Part shown: piece by piece, positions 1 through 11,510 of the stretch
How positions within the stretch are numbered: the first letter of the stretch is position 1
Layout of the letters: every line of letters begins with the position of its first letter
Assembly: GCA_026874595.1 (NCBI GenBank)
Contig: CM049306.1
Location: forward strand, 14,405,019-14,469,018
DNA: 64,000 nucleotides
From: Sipunculus nudus
Taxonomy: Eukaryota > Annelida > Sipuncula > Golfingiida > Sipunculidae
Direction: 5' to 3'
Position numbers and translations under genes: made by a program
Notes under the pieces: model-generated
What the model was told of the DNA's origin: nothing
The model's input: only the letters and a program-made list of their open reading frames with translations
Database searches by the model: none

Positions 1-217
1 TTTGGATTTATTCAAGGTCAAGGACACTCTCCTAGTAAAGGTCATGACCTCATTTTGGATAGGCGTCGTCCTCTCACCCATATCTATACATATACCAAGT
101 TTGGTAAAGATCCGTAAAATATTTTTTGAGTTATCGCACCAACAAGATTTATATGCGCGGCGGCGGTTGGACCGGTATGAAAACATAGTATCCCCCGACT
201 TTGTCTGGGGATACAAT
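1..217 (+). mobile_element. 3' end of group B element, cut by window edge
   Basis: This matches the 3' parts of the elements ending at 6792 and 47490 (same 'ctcctagtaaaggtcatgac' block and 'cccatatctatacatatacc' block). A GCGGCGGCGG-type tract lies at about 155-165. The element closes with a terminal hairpin, GTATCCCC at 188-195 pairing with GGGGATAC at 207-214, followed by AAT. The open frame across it is a by-product of the repeat and not a gene. The 5' part lies outside the window. Confidence 0.75.
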
Positions 218-677
218 AATGCCACGGCATGGCATCTACAAGATTATTCCTTTAATTCCATATTAAAAAGTTTTGCACATTGGAGTTTTCAGTACATGCT
301 TAATTTTATTCACCAAAATAAAATAAATGATTCAGTAAATTTGATAAAATAAAAACATCTTTTCAAATAAAGTATACACACTGTTGGTTGATTGAGGGAC
401 AAAAAAATCATTGTGCTAATTACTATCTCAGCTATAATTTATTACTGGAATTAATGGTCAATTTCACACCTGGTGCATTTTTTACTCTTCTGAAGTAACG
501 AATTACTTCTCTGATGATCATCCACACTTTCATAGCAATACAACACTGTGGACACAATTAAATGTGCACTTTAATCATTGTAACCCTGGTGGTACAATAC
601 AAAACCTAAAATGTAGCATAGCCAAAAATGAAATAAAATACAGAAAATAATAACATTCATCTAGTTAATGCACTATC
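218..677. other. AT-rich spacer, nothing recognised
   Basis: No convincing coding frame, splice pair or repeat match was seen. It lies between the end of a group B element and a G homopolymer. Confidence 0.5.
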
Positions 678-697
678 GGGGGGGGGGGGGGGGGGGG
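678..697 (+). repeat. G homopolymer, 20 bases
   Basis: An uninterrupted run of G. Similar G or C runs occur at 2616, 4512-4533, 12437, 36366-36396, 45630 and 63364. Several sit just inside mobile elements, so these runs partly belong to the elements. Confidence 0.9.
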
Positions 698-779
698 TGC
701 AAGGCAGAAGGGAAGCCTGCTAGTAGTGGCCAAGCTGAGCCAAGGCGAGCTGCCTGGAATGGGTTGCATGTACTACTAG

Positions 780-1532
780 GTGGGCTACTGATGTTTACAT
801 CTATGTAAACATCACTTGACATGGTGTATCAAAACTTAAATAAAAGCTACTCTTTTCAATCAATTCCTTTGAAATTTCAGATTTTAACAGATTTAATCCT
901 TATGTATATATGCTGTGAAAATTAAATCAACAGTGCTTACAGGGAAAAAACATGCATTAGCCAAAATTGGACAAAATTTAAGGTATTAATTTTTTATTAA
1001 TGCTGATATCTTAAAAATTTGCAAAATTCAGATCTAATTTTGGGTAAACAATTGAATCTTGATTAAATAAAGTTATATTCCGGAAAGAAAGTCTCCAGCT
1101 TCAGCAATTCTCATGTTAGGTGAGTAAATATATATTTCCTGATTTTTAAAAAATTGCATTATATTTGGGCCCATTACTTCAAAATAATACCCAATACTGA
1201 CAAAATTTTTGGTATGTTCATAGAAAATGTATGGAAGAATATGAATACAAAATATGATCAAAAACAGATCAGTGGTTTTGATATTAGGCAGCCTTGAAGT
1301 GTAACAATGGCTTTTTTTATGGAAAACGGAGGTTTTACCTTAATATCTCAAAGGAACAAAGTCCTAATGACCCAATTTTTGGTATGGTAGGAGATTTTAG
1401 GGACATCTAATGGTATGCAAAATTTTGGATTTGTAGGTCCAAAGGTTTCAAAACCTGCCCTGTTAACGGCTGGACGGACAAAGGACCTTATATACAGCTC
1501 AGATGACTTATAGTCAGCTGAGCTAAAAAATT
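780..1532 (+). mobile_element. Group A1 element, 5'-truncated
   Basis: The A1 core module ('aaaatttaaggta', 'gatctaattttgggt', 'gttttgatattaggcag') is followed by a short GGACGGAC tract and the A1 3' hairpin at 1496-1530 (AGCTCAG..TGAC, loop TTATA, GTCAGCTGAGCT, AAAA). No ACAAG 5' tip was found upstream. The same module recurs at 12.9, 15.6, 16.3, 34.4, 39.8, 40.5 and 41.3 kb. Confidence 0.7.
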
Positions 1533-1536
1533 AACC

Positions 1537-2525
1537 AAATCTATTCTAATACAATTGAAAGAACCCTACCAAGCCAAGCCAAAGAAAGTTTACGCTCTTC
1601 GAGCAGCTACAGGTTGCTGTGGTCAAGACCTCAGTCCTGTGCGCTCCTTAAGCACGTTCTCCGAGCCAACAGACGCAATGCCACACCAAGCCAAGCAGAG
1701 AGCCGCAAAGGCCGCCACTGTCCATCCGGAGTCGGTGATCTTTTAGGAAAGCTACAGCATCCACAGTCGGAAAGGCCAGAAGCAACCTGCATTCCCTCTA
1801 CCAATCCCAGCAGCGGAGACCCAGCCATCCCATTCGAGAGCCGTACAGTGTTTCGAGATACCCTACCCTAAGATAATGCTTGTGAATATTAAATGATTCA
1901 GCGTGACAGTTTTATCATAAACCATTTTTAAACTGAAAGAGCTTAAATTATGAGTTTTTTGTCCGTAAAATAGGTTGATGTAGGAGGTGCAACAAAAAGT
2001 GCAATATCAAATATGAGTCATGTGAACAACCTTTGCACAAAATTTTGTGATGCTAGCTCCTGTCGATTCTGAGATTGATATACCTTAAATCCTATTATGA
2101 GTCATGTGACAAACATTTGCATAAAATTTGGTGAAGATAGCTCCAGTTGTTTTTGATATTGTAATTTTAGTTCCCTCTTTTTTCCAAATGACTAAGTTCA
2201 GCTTCCTGTAACTCAGCCAAAATTCACCAAACTGGAACCATTTTAAAAAACTTGAGAGAGATTGTTTCAGAGATTATTCCTGTGAAATATTGAACATTTT
2301 GGCTGAACAGAAGAAGAGTTAAATTTGTTTACCTTTTCCTGATAAAATCTTAATTATTGCAGATAGCAAAAAGATAAGCAAAATCTGATAGAGTTTTTCA
2401 AATGACTAATTTTTTGCATAATATTTGGTGATGATAGCTCCTGCCTATTTTGAAATAGTATGGGTTAACTTACAGAGGATGGCCGATGCCACACCATCAA
2501 ATAAGCTCACAGGTTTGCTAACAAA
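1537..2525 (+). mobile_element. Group A2 fragment, interrupted
   Basis: The sequence aligns with 26620-27231 and 24960-25700 (shared 'aatctattctaata', 'gaaccctacca', 'tgagagagattgtt', 'ctgtgaaatattgaac'). It ends near 2503-2525 with the A2-type terminus GCTCACAGGTTTGCTAA. A GC-rich insertion occupies 1571-1867. No ACAAG start is visible. Confidence 0.55.
1571..1867. mobile_element. GC-rich insertion flanked by 8-bp direct repeats
   Basis: ACCCTACC occurs at 1563-1570 and again at 1860-1867. The related copy near 26620-26660 has the sequence only once ('gaaccctacca'), which acts as an empty site. The insert is about 290 bp, clearly GC-richer than its surroundings, and lacks a poly(A) tail or obvious terminal inverted repeats. 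An 8-bp duplication would fit a hAT-type or retroposed insertion, but the ends do not settle which. Overlapping open frames on both strands (1614-1871 plus, 1631-1828 minus) resemble no family I know. Confidence 0.55.
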
Positions 2526-4484
2526 TGAAGTTATTGATAATATTTTGATAAAAATTCAGGCACTTACTATTCCATGTACTAATAAAATTATATCAATCCA
2601 GGGGTGGATTTAGAGGGGGGGGGGGCAGGGGTGCCAGGGTGCTGAGCCCTCTTTTCTTAGATTCTGCATCCACCCCTGCATTCACTTTATCAACTGACAT
2701 AATTCATTATCACTTGGCTTCCACTCACCTGCCCCTAACATAAGGACCAGAAAGCCCAGTGCCCTTGTGAAGTTGCCACATGTTTGAACTGTGATGGGCA
2801 TGCAGGCCTAGCTGAGCCAATGTGGGTGGGCCTGCCTGACCTGTGCTGCTTGGCTGCTAGTATAAATAGGCTTATAAAAGGCAAAGCCAAGGAAAAAAAT
2901 TCACATGTCAGTTTGGGTGTAAGAAACCAATCAGTAACTAAATAACTATGTTATCAGTATGTTTAGGGAAAATGCCACTGATGAATGAATGTCACTCGTT
3001 AATTAAATAAAGAGTGGACATCACCTGCTTGAGCAATGCATGCAGCACATTTTTCTCATTATAATTAATTTACAATTTCTTAAAAAGTCCTACTATTTGA
3101 CCAAAATTAATGAAAAAAGTGACCTGAACCAAAGGACCACCAGACCTACGGTATGTGTGCCACAGATGATAGAAGTTAGATGTTAGAAGAAGCAAAGGAT
3201 TAGGTTGACCAACTGTAGCCATACTGTAAGATTTGGCATGATAGGTTGTATATTCTTGGTATTTCATGTCACACTAAATGAGTTCAATGGGCTTCTCTCT
3301 CTCATTTGCAGCTGTTCTCAATAATATGAATATTTTAATTATTATTATAACTTTACTGATTTTGTTAATTTAATATTTCATATACATTCAAACCTCTGCG
3401 TTACCTTGTGACATATCACACATGTATAACAAGCTTTTGTTCCATGATGCCTGGGTACTGATTGCATAATCCCCTTATCTTGGTCACTGGGTCCCTTATT
3501 TGTACAGGCCAAGTCCTAATCTGTAAATCTCATGAGGGTAAAGGTGTTTATCTCATCAGGGTGACCACTAAAATGGGGGTCCTGTGATGTTTAGTCAGCT
3601 AGGAGCACACACAGATTGATGATATCAAGATAACATATAATTACACTGTATGTAGACCTTGTATATGTCAGGGTATAATCAACCAACTCTCCCTTCATTT
3701 CATTTGCCTGTATAGTGGGTGGAGTTCACCTTACCCGTCTGACCAATGGAGTGAATGGGGTGATGTTATTGGTTATATTCCAATGAGAGAGAGAGAACAA
3801 AAGCCAGGGTATAATCATGTGTGGACAGATTCCTTTTTGGCCACTCTGCACTGAGGACGCTTTTTATGTATTGACATTTTTATATATATATTTGGATGCT
3901 ACTGAAGAATAAAAATGGTTACCTAAGTTGCCGAATTCACCTGTTGTGGCTGTGTGCCACAAGTGCCACAAACTTGCTTGAATGAGAACGTGAATGGGAG
4001 AAAGACGAAGTTTAAGTTTAGTAAAGTAACATAAGTTTACAATACGTGACATTGTGGGGAGTTTGTTAACATAAAAAATAATGAAACAAAACACTTTTTG
4101 TAAAGAAACTTTGTTTTCAGTCCATGAATGAAGCCTATATATCAGCCCTGTCCCCATTTTACTTTGTGGTCAATATGATCATAATTTCTCGTAAACTGAC
4201 CACAATTTTTGCCACTACTGATAGATTCTGAAAAATTTCCAATATTGCAAATTTGAACCTACCAAAAATAAGAATGCAACCACAGTAATCAAAGGATGGT
4301 TGTTTCAATGGTCAGCTCTGCAGGGCAGAGCAAACACAACTCAAAATACCAGTGATTGACTCTTGCTCTTGGCTTGATAAACCATTTGATCTATCTCACA
4401 TTGGCTAAGAATCAATACACAAAGACATTATGGTGTTCCAGATTACCTCAAAAAAAAAAAAGAGTTGTTACTTTTGTGTTATCC
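2526..4484. other. Mostly single-copy sequence; possible TATA motifs
   Basis: No gene was recognised. Two adjacent TATA-like motifs, TATAAATAGG and TTATAAAAGG (about 2862-2880), follow a GC-richer stretch. CCAAT-like motifs cluster at 3740-3790. A minus-strand stop-free run ends at a good splice donor (CAG|GTGAGT, near 2727). None of this forms a coherent gene model. Confidence 0.3.
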
Positions 4485-6792
4485 TAACCCCAGTATCCCC
4501 AGACATAGTAGCCCCCCCCCCCCCCCCCCCCCCTTTAAGAATAGGCCCCCGTTTTTAGCAGCATATACTGACACTTGCCATATTTATTGTTTCTTCCATC
4601 TATCAATCCACAATCTTGTTGAAGATGTTGGTCCTGTGACCTTGATCTTTTAAAAGATGTGTCCTGTGAACTTGACCTTTGACCTCATGACCCCAAAATC
4701 AATTCGGGTTATGCTTTTCCAATGGGACATATACAAGTCAAGTTTGAAATCTATACATGAATAAAGCAGGAATTATCATCCAGAAACTAATTTTTAGACA
4801 GATGGCTCCTGGGACCTTAACCTTTGGCCTTGTGACCTCAAATTTGATAGGGTTCTTCCTCTCTTGGTAGGTGAACTATATATACATGATGAAAGATCTG
4901 AGATGAAATGTTTGGCTGAAAATGCATCCACATCTTTTTTAAGATGTGTCCTGTGACCTTGACCTTTGACCTCATGACCCCAAAATCAATTTGGGTCTTG
5001 CTTTTCCAATGGAACATATACAAGTCAAGTTTGAAATCCATACATCAATAAAAGCAGGAATTATCATCCAGAAACTAATTTTTGGACAGATGGCTCATGT
5101 GACCTTCACCTTTGATCTTGTGACCTCAAAATTGATAGGGGTCTTCTACTCTTGGCAGGTGAACTATATGTGCAAGATGAAATATCTGAGATGAATTGTT
5201 TGGCTGAAAATGCATCCACAATCTTTTTAAAGAGGTTCCCTGTGACCTTGACCTTTGACCTCATGACCCCAAAATAAATTCTGGTCTTGCTTTTCCAATG
5301 GGTCAAATACAAGTCAAGTTTGAAATCAATACATCAATAAAAGCAGGAATTATCATCCAGAAACTAATTTTAGGACAGATGGCTCCTGTGACCTTCACCT
5401 TTGACCTTATGACCTCAAAATTGACAGGAGTCTTCCACTCTTGGCAGGTGAACTATATGTGCAAGATGAAAGATCTGAGATGAATTGTTTGGCTGAAAAT
5501 GCATCCACAATCTTTTAAAGATGTTTCCTGTGAACTTGACCTTTGACCTCGTGACCCCAAAATCAATTCGGGTCTTGCTTTTCCAATGGGTCAAATACAA
5601 GTCAAGTTTGAAATCCATACATCAATTAAAGCAGGAATTATCATCCAGAAACTAATTTTTTGACAGATGGCTCCTGTGACCTTCACCTCTGACCTTGTGA
5701 CCTCAAAATTGATAGGGGTCTTCCTCTATTGGCAGATGAACTCTATGTGCAAGGTGAAAGGTCTGAAATGAAATGTTTGGCTGAAAATGCATCCACAATC
5801 TTTTTAAAGATGTGTCCTGTGACCTTGACCTTTGACCTCATGACCCCAAAATCAATTGGAGTCTTGCTTTTTCAATTGGACATATATAAGTCAAGTTTGA
5901 AATCAATACATCAATAAAAGCAGGAATTATCATCCAGAAACTAATTTTTGGACAGATAGCTCCTGTGGCCTTGACCTTTGGCCTTGTGACCCCAAAATTG
6001 ATATGGATCATCCACTATTGGCAAGTGAGCTATATATTCAAGATGGAAGACCTGGGATGAAAGTTTGGCTTAAAATGCATCCACAGTATCTTTTAAGATG
6101 CAAGTCCAGTGACCTTGACCTTTGACCTTATGACCCTAGAACCTATAGGGTTCTTACTTTAGTGGTGGGCCATACATAAAGTCATGTTTGAAATCCATAT
6201 GGCTATCAACACTGGAGATATCATAAGAGGTGTGTGATTTTCACCATATATGGCAATATTCAAGGTCAAGGCCACTCTCATAGGAAAGGTCATGACCCCA
6301 ATTTAAATAAACATCATACCATAACCCATACCTATGTATATGCATAATATAAAAGAAATCTGTCCATTAGTTTTTGACTTATAATGCTAACAGTACTGTA
6401 AGGTGGCAATTTTAGGGGTATTAAACGGCACGAAAACAAGTAAAGAATAATAGCTGGCGCCACCAGTTTCTGGAAAATGACAACCTTATCCATAATCTTC
6501 CATCAACTTGATTTTGGGATAAATCCATGCAAGATTTCTTGAGATATTAAAGAATTTGTGTGATTTTCCCCAAAATTGGACCTATTCATGGTCAAGGACA
6601 CTCTCCTAGTAAAGGTCATGACCTCATTTTAAATAGGCGTTGTCCTCTTACCCATATCTATACATATACCAAGTTTGGTAAAGTTCCGTGAAATATTTTT
6701 TGGGTTATTGCGCCAACAAGATTTATATGCGGCGGCGGCGGGGGGACCAGTATGAAAACATAGTATCCCCCGACTTTGTCTGGGGATACAAT
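4485..6792 (+). mobile_element. Group B element with about 290-bp tandem core
   Basis: The 5' arm GTATCCCCAGACATAG (4493-4508) is the reverse complement of the outer 3' arm (TTTGTCTGGGGATAC, ending 6789). The 3' hairpin is GTATCCCC (6763-6770) with GGGGATAC (6782-6789), then AAT. A 22-base C run (4512-4533) follows the 5' arm, and a GCGGCGG tract (about 6730) precedes the 3' hairpin. The core is roughly five 290-bp monomers (4640-6140), then the conserved B 3' domain. The ACTAG tip seen in other B elements is not recognisable here. Confidence 0.75.
4640..6140 (+). repeat. 290-bp tandem array rich in TGACCT half-sites
   Basis: The block TGACCTTGACCTTTGACC with TCATGACC recurs near 4668, 4952, 5241, 5530, 5819 and 6109, a spacing close to 289 bp. 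A second cluster per monomer (CCTTCACCTTTGACCTTGTGACC) lies near 4812, 5098, 5389, 5676 and 5964. TGACCTTTGACC is a direct repeat of the nuclear-receptor half-site with one spacer base (DR1). Small open frames in the array are in-phase shadows of the monomer. Confidence 0.85.
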
Positions 6793-7097
6793 CAATGGCA
6801 ATATCTTGTAAGACTTTATTCATAACTTTATTTATAAAGGCTTAATTCAACATCAAGAATTTGCATTTATCGTGTACCTACCAAATAACTAACAAACTAA
6901 GACAGAAACATTGTATCTCCAACATTTTTGTTAATGTTTTCTCATGCATTCAAATTTGCTGATGGAATTTAACATTGCACATGTTCCTTGCATTAAATCC
7001 CAAATGTGAAACAATGGCAATTTCTTGCAAGACTTTATTCATACCTTTATTTATAAAGGCTTAATTCAACATCAAGAATTTGCATTTATCGTGTACC
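6793..7097 (+). repeat. Pair of 86-bp direct repeats (6793-6878, 7012-7097)
   Basis: The two copies, starting 'caatggcaat' and ending 'cgtgtacc', differ at only a few positions. The first begins exactly where the group B element ends. Each carries TTTATT motifs, which read AATAAA on the minus strand, so they could act as poly(A) signals for a minus-strand transcript from the right. Confidence 0.85.
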
Positions 7098-7410
7098 GAG
7101 TACATTTTTTATGATCATGTAGTTCTCTTTTACTGAAAAGTTAAGTACACTCACAAGAAATTTTATTGCATGCAGTTATATGAACATCTAATATTCATAA
7201 TTTCCTAGACCTTACATGAATAGAACAAATTATTTAAAGCTGTTCTTTCTTCTTTCTCATAGTACATAAAGATGGAAGTTAAGACCAATTTAAAGAAGCA
7301 CTAAGCAGGGTCATATTAATCTTGTCTGTATCTAATTTAATCAAGGTGGCTATTGTTGCACAAGCTGGGCATTTAAGTTTTAACCAATTCACATGAAACC
7401 CTGTGAGATT

Positions 7411-7549
7411 TCAGTACAAATGCTTCATTTTTAATTCTTTTGGGAATTCATTCAATGCAGCTGTGTCAATGTCAGGTTTTTCTTCCAGTAACTGAAGCAC
7501 TACTTCACAAGCTCTGCTTCCACTGGAGAAAACAAGGGCACTTATAATT
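7411..7549 (-). CDS. Candidate terminal exon, weakly CARD-like
   Basis: On the minus strand a strong acceptor (CTTTTTTCTCTAACAG) precedes a frame of about 45 codons ending at TGA (7411-7413). The peptide includes SGSRACEVVLQLLEEKPDID followed by an F..L pattern. That spacing (R, LL, L, K, then F and L) recalls the last helices of CARD domains, which act in innate-immune or apoptotic adaptors; this is a motif-level guess. Minus-strand AATAAA signals lie 370-400 bp downstream in the 86-bp repeats, consistent with a 3' UTR. No upstream exon was identified, so chance remains possible. Confidence 0.3.
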
Positions 7550-7796
7550 CTGTTAGAGAAAAAAGCTAAAAAGAGATTTATTACTGGAGCTATTTCATCT
7601 AACAATAAAATGCCTTGATAATCTCTGTGTTAACTCTTCCAATATAGCCTGATCACTTTGATGCACTTCATAATGAAAATGAAAATATCATCTAAAGCCC
7701 TGTAAGCAACCAATTGCAAGTAGTTAAATATCAAATTCAACAAAATCAAGCATAACACATTGGTTTTCCTTTCATGTTTTCCTTTCTTTTATGTAG

Positions 7797-7996
7797 TGAA
7801 TTAAGCATCTCAGCAATAAATAAAATAATTCAGCCAACAATGATGATGGAAGGTATGTTTTACCCCTGTTTCTCTCTGTTTGTATAAAATATATAAAAAA
7901 GAAACAGATGGATTTCTCAATTACAAAGCTGTGGAATATGAAGAAGAAGATCTGGATCAACACATGGAGGAAAGGAGTATCATCTTGTTTGTTTGA
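7797..7996 (+). CDS. Candidate two-exon gene 3' end
   Basis: A very pyrimidine-rich acceptor (ttttcctttcttttatgtag) ends at 7796. The putative exon 7797-7852 ends at donor G|GTATGT, and a second acceptor (gaaacag) opens 7908-7996, ending TGA. The phases agree: G plus AT gives Asp. The second exon encodes an acidic stretch (VEYEEEDLDQHMEER). The implied intron is only 55 bp, short for a metazoan. Not recognised as any family. Confidence 0.2.
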
Positions 7997-8367
7997 ACAT
8001 CTAGCTGAAGGCAAGGACTGATCATTGGAGCTCCTTCTATCACAGAGATATTCAGATGAGGACTTTGAATACCAAGCTATCAATTACCAGGTCTGTTCAT
8101 TTATTGTAATTAAGAAGTTTCATTACACTTGAAAGAATTTTTTTGGTTTGTTTACAACTTAGTATAAAGCTATCTTGGGTATAAGTTTTATACTCTGATT
8201 CCCAACTGATATTCCCAAGGAACATAATTAGCATAAAGTTACTGGATAAAAATTCATTATTTTATCATTATAGTAATATCCTGAAACATCTACATTGAAC
8301 TTATAGTACATGAATGTTATTTGTGTTAATATTATATGTGGTACTGGGAATTACTGTAAAATTATAA
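7997..8367. other. Spacer, nothing recognised
   Basis: AT-rich sequence up to the 5' tip of the next group A element. A short stop-free run before 'ttaccag|gtctgt' (about 8029-8090) was seen but not supported. Confidence 0.4.
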
Positions 8368-10406
8368 ACAAGAGGCCCATGGGCCATGACACTCAGCTGA
8401 TTTTGACTGGTTTCTCATTTCTTTTATTAATGTTATATATTGTCTAAGAGAATAGCCTATGGCTAATGATACTATGTTGAACATGAATGGAAAATAAAAA
8501 TTTCAGGATTCATAGGAGACTTGCCAAGGACCCCCTTGGATTTCACAATAGAAGGTTCCAAGGAAAATGGATACAATTTGTACCCTGTCTTTCTAGGGGG
8601 CTCAAAATCTTGTTTCTGGTCCATAGCTCACAGAATATAGGTCACAATGACCTAATTTTAAATTTCCAAAGGAGATTTGCCCAGGACCTAGGCCTAATGC
8701 ATACAATTTGTACCCATCTGATGTTATGGGTGTTCAAATCATGTTTTTGGCCTGTCAAGTGCAGGTTTCCAGTGGGATTTGCCAAGATCTCCCTGGATGT
8801 TGCATTGGAAGATTGTAGGGCTTAAGGATACAATATGTACCCTATCTGACTGTATTTGACATGTATAATCAGAATTAAGTTACTTAATTTCAGGATTCAA
8901 AGGAGACTTGCCAACAACCTCCCTAGACTTTTCAACAGAAGGTTCAAAGGAAATTAGATACAATATGTACCTTGGCTGTCTGTGTGCTCAAATTCATATT
9001 TCTTTGGATTATAGCCTGTTCACCATGACCTAATTTCTGGTTATCAAAGGGATTTGCCTGTAACCTCCCTGGATGTTGCTTCCTGGATAATTCTAGGCCT
9101 GACATTATGGGTGCTCATATGACACCTCTTCCCCTGTAGGTTGCAGAATACAGGACACAGTGACCTTATTTCATGTTTCCAAGTAAAAATTTGCCTAGGC
9201 CCATCCTGGATGTTATGATAGTTCTAGGCCTGATGGATACAATTTGTACCCTGTCTGTGAGGGTGCTCATATGACACCTTTTTCTATAGGTCACTGAATA
9301 TAGGTCATGGTGACCTAATTTCAGGTTTTCAAGGACATTTGCCAAGGCTGTCATAGAATATTAGGTCAGATGATTCTAGGCCTAATGGACACATTCTGTG
9401 CCACATCTGACCGTCTGTGTGCTCAAACCATTTTTCAGCCCACAGGTCAGAAGATATAGGTCACCGTGATCTAATTGCAGGTTTCCAATCACATTTGCCT
9501 AGGACCTCCCTTTATTTTATGTTAGAAGATTCTAGGCCTAAAGGATTCAATTTGTGCCCCGTCTGACCATCTGGGTGCTTATATGACATCTTTTCCTACA
9601 GGTCGCAAAGTTAGGTCATAGTGACCTAATTTCAGGTTTCCAAGGACATTTGCCTAGGACCTCCCTGGATTCAATTTGTGCCCCATCTGACTGTCTGAGT
9701 GCTTATATGACATCTTTTCCTGTAGGTTGAGAAATATAGGTCAAAGTGACCTTATTTAAGGTTTCCAAGGATATTTGCCCAGGATACTCTGAATATTACA
9801 TTAGAAGATTCTAGGCCTAATAGATACAATATGTGCCCTGTCTGACTGTCTGGATGCTCAAAATCATATTTTTGGCCCATAGGTAAAATAATATAGGTTC
9901 ACCATGACCTCAGGTTTCAAAGGGGTTTTGCATAGGACCTTCCTAAAAATTATGTTAGAGGATTCTAGACCTAATGGCAACAAAATGTGCCCCATCTGAC
10001 TATCTGGGTGCTCAAAATCATGTTTTTGCCCTGTAAGTTGCAAAAAATAGGTCACCATGACCTAATTTCAAGTTTCCAAGGAGAATTGTCTAGGACTTTC
10101 CTAAATATTATGTTAGAGGATTCTAGACCTAATAGATACAAATTGAGCCCCATCTGACTGTCTGGGTGCTCAAAATCATGTTTTTGGCCTGTAAGTCGCA
10201 AAATATAGGTCACCATGACCTAATTTCAAGTTTCCAAGGAGATTTGCCTAGGACCTCCCTGGACGCATGGTAAGAAATTTCTAGGTCTAACAGTTACGAT
10301 TTGTGCCCTGTTAATTGACCCGGCCGGACTGCCTAACAACCAGACAGACGACAGACAAAGTGTGATCACTATAGCTCAGATGACTTACAGTCAGCTGAGC
10401 AAAAAA
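8368..10406 (+). mobile_element. Complete group A1 element with about 12 degenerate monomers
   Basis: The 5' tip ACAAGAGGCCCATGGGCC is followed by the inner arm CTCAGCTGA (8392-8400). The 3' hairpin AGCTCAG..GTCAGCTGAGC spans 10373-10400. Inner arm and 3' arm are reverse complements. The core repeats a unit of about 125-165 bp marked by 'gtcaccatgacctaatttcaggtttccaagga' variants near 8648, 8885, 9020, 9155, 9300, 9460, 9613, 9738, 9895, 10050 and 10207. There is no transposase, so it is non-autonomous. Confidence 0.8.
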
Positions 10407-10906
10407 TATACTTGAAAATTTGAAGATATGTGACACTGCAAATCAAATTATAAATTTAATTGTGAGGTCCAGCTGAACTGACAAATTTAATTATTTATTG
10501 CATATCTTACATTTCCAAGTCCTCAGCACATGACTGTATGACAAAGACATGTACCTGATATTTAATTAACAAGAACAGCACAGCACCAGGCACATTTATA
10601 CAAGAAAAAGTTCATATAATTCAAAGGATTTCTTCTCTGGGAGAATATATATTATGTGTATCTTAATAAAAAAAATAAAATGAAACAAAAATTCATCGTC
10701 CTTCAGAAAAAAATAACAATGAAAATGTACATGGGAGTGACATTGAGTGTATGTCACCTGTTACAGTATGTTAATATCTAAGTTGATATGTGGGCACACT
10801 ATCCAGACTTTAGCCACTTAAACCTGACAAGCAAGTTATTTAATAATTGTTATTTACATAATACAGGTGGAATAGTGGATTAAGCAAAGCTCTGTGCGAG
10901 GAAGAT

Positions 10907-11000
10907 TTAGTGGACACTTGCATGTGGAAGCCACAGATCAACAGACTCAAGCTGGTCCAACTGCTGATCCATCATAAGTGGGCTGGCCCCCATAGTGTCT
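10907..11000 (-). CDS. Candidate terminal exon (weak)
   Basis: A minus-strand frame opens after acceptor CTGACAG and encodes MGASPLMMDQQLDQLESVDL and a few more residues before TAA (10907-10909). It is compositionally protein-like. However, two plus-strand frames across the same DNA are also open (one after 'aatacag' at 10866), so the strand is undecided. A minus-strand AATAAA lies near 10492. Confidence 0.2.
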
Positions 11001-11396
11001 CTGTCAGTTTAACAAACTGGTCTTAATCAAATGCCTAAAGAGTATGACAGCATCACGCTAATGTTATGAATAGTAATTACAACTGCAATCGGACATTACA
11101 TCTGGTCTGTATATGGTATGAGTCTAGAAAGGGAACAGAAGGTCAAAAGAACTATTACTTTTTTTAAGAAAAACCTAGGATAAGAAAAAATACGGCACAC
11201 TTTTGCCACACCAGATTTTTACTGAGATTGATTTCTAACCTTAATCATCATTCCCAGGCTTCCACTACCACATCCTCACAAAAATTTAGTAAAAATTCAA
11301 CTGTTTGTTTAGATATCTAGAATGGTCCATGCTTTTGATAATAATTAAACAAAGGTACAAATTAAAACTGTGCCTGCATCTGAATCCAACTCAACT

Positions 11397-11510
11397 CTAA
11401 TGTGTAATCATGCAACCTGTTATCTGCTTTTCCAAGAAATTTATTTGGAACTCCTGCATATTTTCATAGAGATCTGGTACATAAACAACACAAACTAATA
11501 TGCAAACTGA
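11397..11510 (-). CDS. Candidate exon with strong acceptor
   Basis: The acceptor is excellent (TTTTGTCTGTTTTGCCTTTTTTCAG), followed by about 37 codons that include VPDLYENMQEFQINFLEKQI and end in TAG (11397-11399). A possible donor ACAG|GTTGCA at 11417 would make it an internal exon. The protein was not identified. It shares the strand of the candidate at 10907, but the phases do not fit directly. Confidence 0.25.
   Translation of the reverse strand, partial: SVCILVCVVYVPDLYENMQEFQINFLEKQITGCMITH

Noticed and set aside
2727-2862. Minus-strand 43-codon frame ending at CAG|GTGAGT
   Set aside because: Good donor but low-complexity peptide, no acceptor and no start signal beyond an internal ATG.
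3740-3790. Cluster of CCAAT motifs with inverted ATTGG..CCAAT
   Set aside because: No CpG enrichment, no adjacent gene start; too short to support a promoter call.
4838-5917. Series of 60-68 codon frames on both strands
   Set aside because: Shadows of the 290-bp nuclear-receptor-motif monomers.
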